A DNA stretch of 10,193 bases from contig JAKIUS010000023.1 in the NCBI GenBank assembly GCA_021647445.1, positions 1-10,193 of the forward strand, given 5' to 3'. Source of the stretch: Geopsychrobacter sp. (lineage in GTDB: Bacteria; Desulfobacterota; Desulfuromonadia; Desulfuromonadales; Geopsychrobacteraceae). The notes under the pieces are model-generated. The model searched no databases. It saw only the letters and a program-made list of their open reading frames with translations, and was not told where the DNA came from. Below are positions 5,980 through 10,193 of the stretch, one piece after another; within the stretch, counting starts at the first letter, position 1, and each line of letters begins with the position of its first letter. Both the position numbers and the translations under genes were made by a program.

Positions 5980-6558
5980 ATGCGCACAACAAGAACAGTA
6001 TTGCTGACACTGGCACTGATGCTCCTGCTGACAGGTCTGGTTTATGCCTCGGGTGGAGAGCACCATGTTGAAAGTGGGGTTCTGCTCAAGGATTTTCTGT
6101 ACCGAGTTTTTAACTTTGCCATTGTTATCGGCATATTGGTCTATTTTCTAACCAAACCGCTCAAAAAAGGGCTGGCTGGACGAAGTAATGATATTGAGAA
6201 AGCCTTGGCCGAGGCTGAGCAGATTAAGCTCGATGCAGAAGCCAAGTTTGCCGAGTATGATAAGAAACTGGCGACAGCCAATGCTGAGATTGCTGAAATC
6301 AGTGCTGCAATCAAGCGTGAAGGCGTCCTGGAGAAAGAGAAAATTATTGTCAGCGCTAAGCAGATGGCGATCAAGATTGAGCAGGATGCCGAGAAGGCCG
6401 CCGCTCTCGAGGTTGCCAAGGCGCGACGAGAACTCCAGTCCGAAGCGGTCAGATTGGCCGTGGAACTTGCTGAAGAACTGTTGAAGAAAAACTTTACCGG
6501 CGAAGATGATACCCGTCTTATCGACGAGTATATGCAAAAGGTGGGAGAGTTACATTGA
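5980..6558 (+). CDS. atpF: F-type ATP synthase subunit b with signal-like N-terminus
   Basis: From ATG 5980 the protein has 192 residues. Residues 1-23 look like a signal peptide: basic start (MRTTR), hydrophobic core (VLLTLALMLLLTGL), and VYA before SGGEHH as a plausible cleavage site. A second hydrophobic segment (about 39-57, ending VYFLTKPL) is the true membrane anchor of subunit b, followed by a long Ala/Glu/Lys-rich coiled coil to the C-terminus. This two-segment plan is known in deltaproteobacterial AtpF. AAGGGA (5969-5974) is 5 nt before ATG 5980; the in-frame ATG at 5962 lacks a Shine-Dalgarno sequence, though it would add only six residues and cannot be excluded. The stop overlaps the atpH start by 4 nt. 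It pairs with b' in the stator. Confidence 0.92.
   Translation: MRTTRTVLLTLALMLLLTGLVYASGGEHHVESGVLLKDFLYRVFNFAIVIGILVYFLTKPLKKGLAGRSNDIEKALAEAEQIKLDAEAKFAEYDKKLATANAEIAEISAAIKREGVLEKEKIIVSAKQMAIKIEQDAEKAAALEVAKARRELQSEAVRLAVELAEELLKKNFTGEDDTRLIDEYMQKVGELH
6543..6547 (+). promoter_or_regulatory. Ribosome-binding site selecting the TTG start of atpH
   Basis: GGGAG in the last codons of atpF is 7 nt upstream of TTG 6555. No in-frame ATG or GTG exists near the expected N-terminus (SNSAIAIRYAKAL), so TTG is the start. Confidence 0.75.
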
Positions 6559-7097
6559 GTAACAGTGCGATTGCCATAAGATACGCCAAGGCTCTGCTGA
6601 CAATCGGCAAGGAACAGGGGCAAGTTGAACCCTATGCCGAAGAGCTGTCGTCCATTGCCGCTGTCATGAGTAAAGAGGATATGTTACGCCTGTTGCTCGA
6701 CAGCCCGACCTTCCCGGTTGAGAAAAAAAGCGCCATCATCGCAGATGTCGCTACGGCGATGAAATTAAGCGTCGGGATGAAGACTTTCCTCGGACTGCTG
6801 GTCGAAAAGGGTCGCATCGCTTATTTGGCGCATATTTCAGAAAATTATCGCAGTTTAGCCGATGGTCTCTCAGGGATCGTGCGTGCAAAACTGACCTCGG
6901 CTCATGCGTTGGAAGCAACAACGACTGAGGCGATTCGTAGTGGCCTTGAGAAACAGACCGGCAAGCAGGTCGTTCTTAACCTTTCTGTCGATCCGGAACT
7001 TATCGGTGGCGTCAAGGCAGAGATGGGCGGCAAACTTTTCGACGGCAGTGTGAAAACCCAGCTTAAGCAGATAGCAGATACCTTAGCAAAGGGGTGA
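6555..7097 (+). CDS. atpH: F-type ATP synthase subunit delta (OSCP)
   Basis: The 180-residue protein has the normal delta length. The N-terminal block AIAIRYAKALL is the conserved six-helix domain start that binds the tip of alpha. The C-terminal family signature is clear: DPELIGGVKAEMGGKLFDGS followed by VKTQL. Delta links the b/b' stalk to the top of the F1 head. Its TTG start overlaps the atpF stop (TTGA, 4 nt), a coupling arrangement. Its stop is followed by a 9-bp gap before atpA, and the atpA Shine-Dalgarno sequence overlaps the stop codon. Confidence 0.95.
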   Translation: MSNSAIAIRYAKALLTIGKEQGQVEPYAEELSSIAAVMSKEDMLRLLLDSPTFPVEKKSAIIADVATAMKLSVGMKTFLGLLVEKGRIAYLAHISENYRSLADGLSGIVRAKLTSAHALEATTTEAIRSGLEKQTGKQVVLNLSVDPELIGGVKAEMGGKLFDGSVKTQLKQIADTLAKG

Positions 7098-8615
<1,518 letters not shown>

Positions 8616-8644
8616 TATAAACTGCCGACAGAAGGTTTGAACGC

Positions 8645-9514
8645 ATGGCTAGTCTTAAGGACATAAAAAAGCGGATCAGCTCGGTAAAAAATACCCAGCA
8701 GATCACCAAGGCGATGAAGATGGTCTCGGCGGCAAAATTGCGCAAAGCCCAGGAATCTGCAGTCGCTGCTCGGCCCTATGCCGAAAAACTCCAACAGGTT
8801 TTGATTAATCTGGCGGGTCGTGAAGAGGCTGATGCTCATCCATTGCTGGTACACCGTGGCAAGGGGCGTGCGTTAGTCTTATTGATGACTGCCGACCGAG
8901 GGTTATGTGGTGGATTTACCGCCAATATCTCTAAAGCCGCCGAACGGTTTATCCGTGATAACGAACAGGGCTTTGAAGCAATTGATCTGATGATAACTGG
9001 TCGCAAGGGTAAAGAATTCCTGCGCAGCCGGGTCGGTAAAAATATTGTCAAGGTCCATGAAAATATCGGGAAGGGTCTCAACTATAAGACTGCTTCGCTG
9101 ATTGGACAGGAGATTGTCAGCTCATTTGAGGATGAGACTTACGATGCTGTTTTCCTGTTTTATAACGCTTTTGAGAGTGCAATCAGTCAGGTTATTACTT
9201 TGGAGCAGTTGCTACCGATCAAGCCTGAAAGTGATCAGGCAGTGGAGGAAGATAGCACCGACTATATCTATGAGCCGAATCGCCTGGAAGTGCTCTCGCA
9301 GATTCTGCCGAAGATGGTTGAAGTGCAGATTTTCCGTGGTCTGCTCGAATCGGTCGCTTCTGAACATGGCGCGCGCATGGCTGCGATGGACAGTGCCAGT
9401 CGCAATGCCTCTGAGATGATTGGTAAACTGACCCTGAAATATAACCGGGCCCGTCAGGCGGCAATTACCAAAGAGCTGATGGAGATCATCTCCGGTTCTG
9501 AATCGGTTAAATAG
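8645..9514 (+). CDS. atpG: F-type ATP synthase subunit gamma
   Basis: The 289-residue protein is the central rotor shaft that couples proton (or sodium) flow to catalysis. The N-terminal helix is conserved ([20 protein letters not shown], then [14 protein letters not shown]). The C-terminal signature, [15 protein letters not shown] with [12 protein letters not shown], is also present; the two helices form the coiled-coil shaft, with a Rossmann-like domain between ([13 protein letters not shown]). The ATG at 8645 has AGAAGG (8630-8635) 9 nt upstream. It lies 29 bp after atpA and 65 bp before atpD, in the standard order. No insertion of the cyanobacterial/chloroplast redox-loop type is visible. 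Confidence 0.98.
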   Translation: MASLKDIKKRISSVKNTQQITKAMKMVSAAKLRKAQESAVAARPYAEKLQQVLINLAGREEADAHPLLVHRGKGRALVLLMTADRGLCGGFTANISKAAERFIRDNEQGFEAIDLMITGRKGKEFLRSRVGKNIVKVHENIGKGLNYKTASLIGQEIVSSFEDETYDAVFLFYNAFESAISQVITLEQLLPIKPESDQAVEEDSTDYIYEPNRLEVLSQILPKMVEVQIFRGLLESVASEHGARMAAMDSASRNASEMIGKLTLKYNRARQAAITKELMEIISGSESVK

Positions 9515-9540
9515 AGACACGTTTAGAAATTTTAAGATAA

Positions 9541-10193
<653 letters not shown>

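Noticed and set aside
6141..6623. A 160-codon minus-strand frame opposite atpF
   Set aside because: Its serine/alanine-rich translation is the antisense of the Ala/Glu-rich coiled coil of subunit b; it is not an independent gene.

Overview
The window is a dense, unidirectional block of housekeeping genes on the + strand. In order it holds the 3' end of mnmE, then mnmG, rsmG, parA, parB, a bactofilin gene, atpF' (subunit b'), atpF (b), atpH (delta), atpA (alpha), atpG (gamma) and the 5' part of atpD (beta). All complete frames look intact. I see no transposon, phage gene, CRISPR array, rRNA, tRNA or convincing intrinsic terminator.

The gene order (tRNA modification and rRNA methylation genes, then parAB, a bactofilin, and an F1-type atp operon starting with paired b'/b genes and lacking the a and c subunit genes) fits the former Deltaproteobacteria, most likely the Geobacter/Desulfuromonas/Pelobacter group. 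That assignment is an inference from synteny and protein character; no taxonomic search was possible. The subunit b with a signal-peptide-like N-terminus agrees with it.

Region 1 (1-3160) is the gid region. MnmE and MnmG form one tRNA wobble-uridine modification enzyme, and RsmG methylates 16S rRNA. A perfect 16-bp parS palindrome sits in the 35-bp gap between mnmE and mnmG. Region 2 (3161-5318) is the chromosome segregation module: parA and parB overlap, and a bactofilin follows closely. ParB should load on the parS site 2.6 kb upstream, so the cis site, its clamp protein and its ATPase all lie in this window. The 116-bp gap before parA carries an in-frame 11-bp direct repeat and a possible 30-codon leader frame.

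Region 3 (5319-5529) is the only sizeable regulatory gap (211 bp). It has a consensus -35 box with an AT-rich upstream tract, a perfect DnaA box and a GTATAC repeat/palindrome, and it probably drives the atp genes. Region 4 (5530-10193) is the ATP synthase operon. It encodes the peripheral stalk (b', b, delta) followed by the catalytic F1 head and central stalk (alpha, gamma, beta); atpC would be expected just beyond the right edge. Two atp genes, atpF' and atpH, start with TTG behind good Shine-Dalgarno sequences.

I did not find an undescribed multi-gene system. The points most worth a second look are the parS placement, the DnaA box in the atp leader, the small frame before parA, and the link between bactofilin and ParAB.
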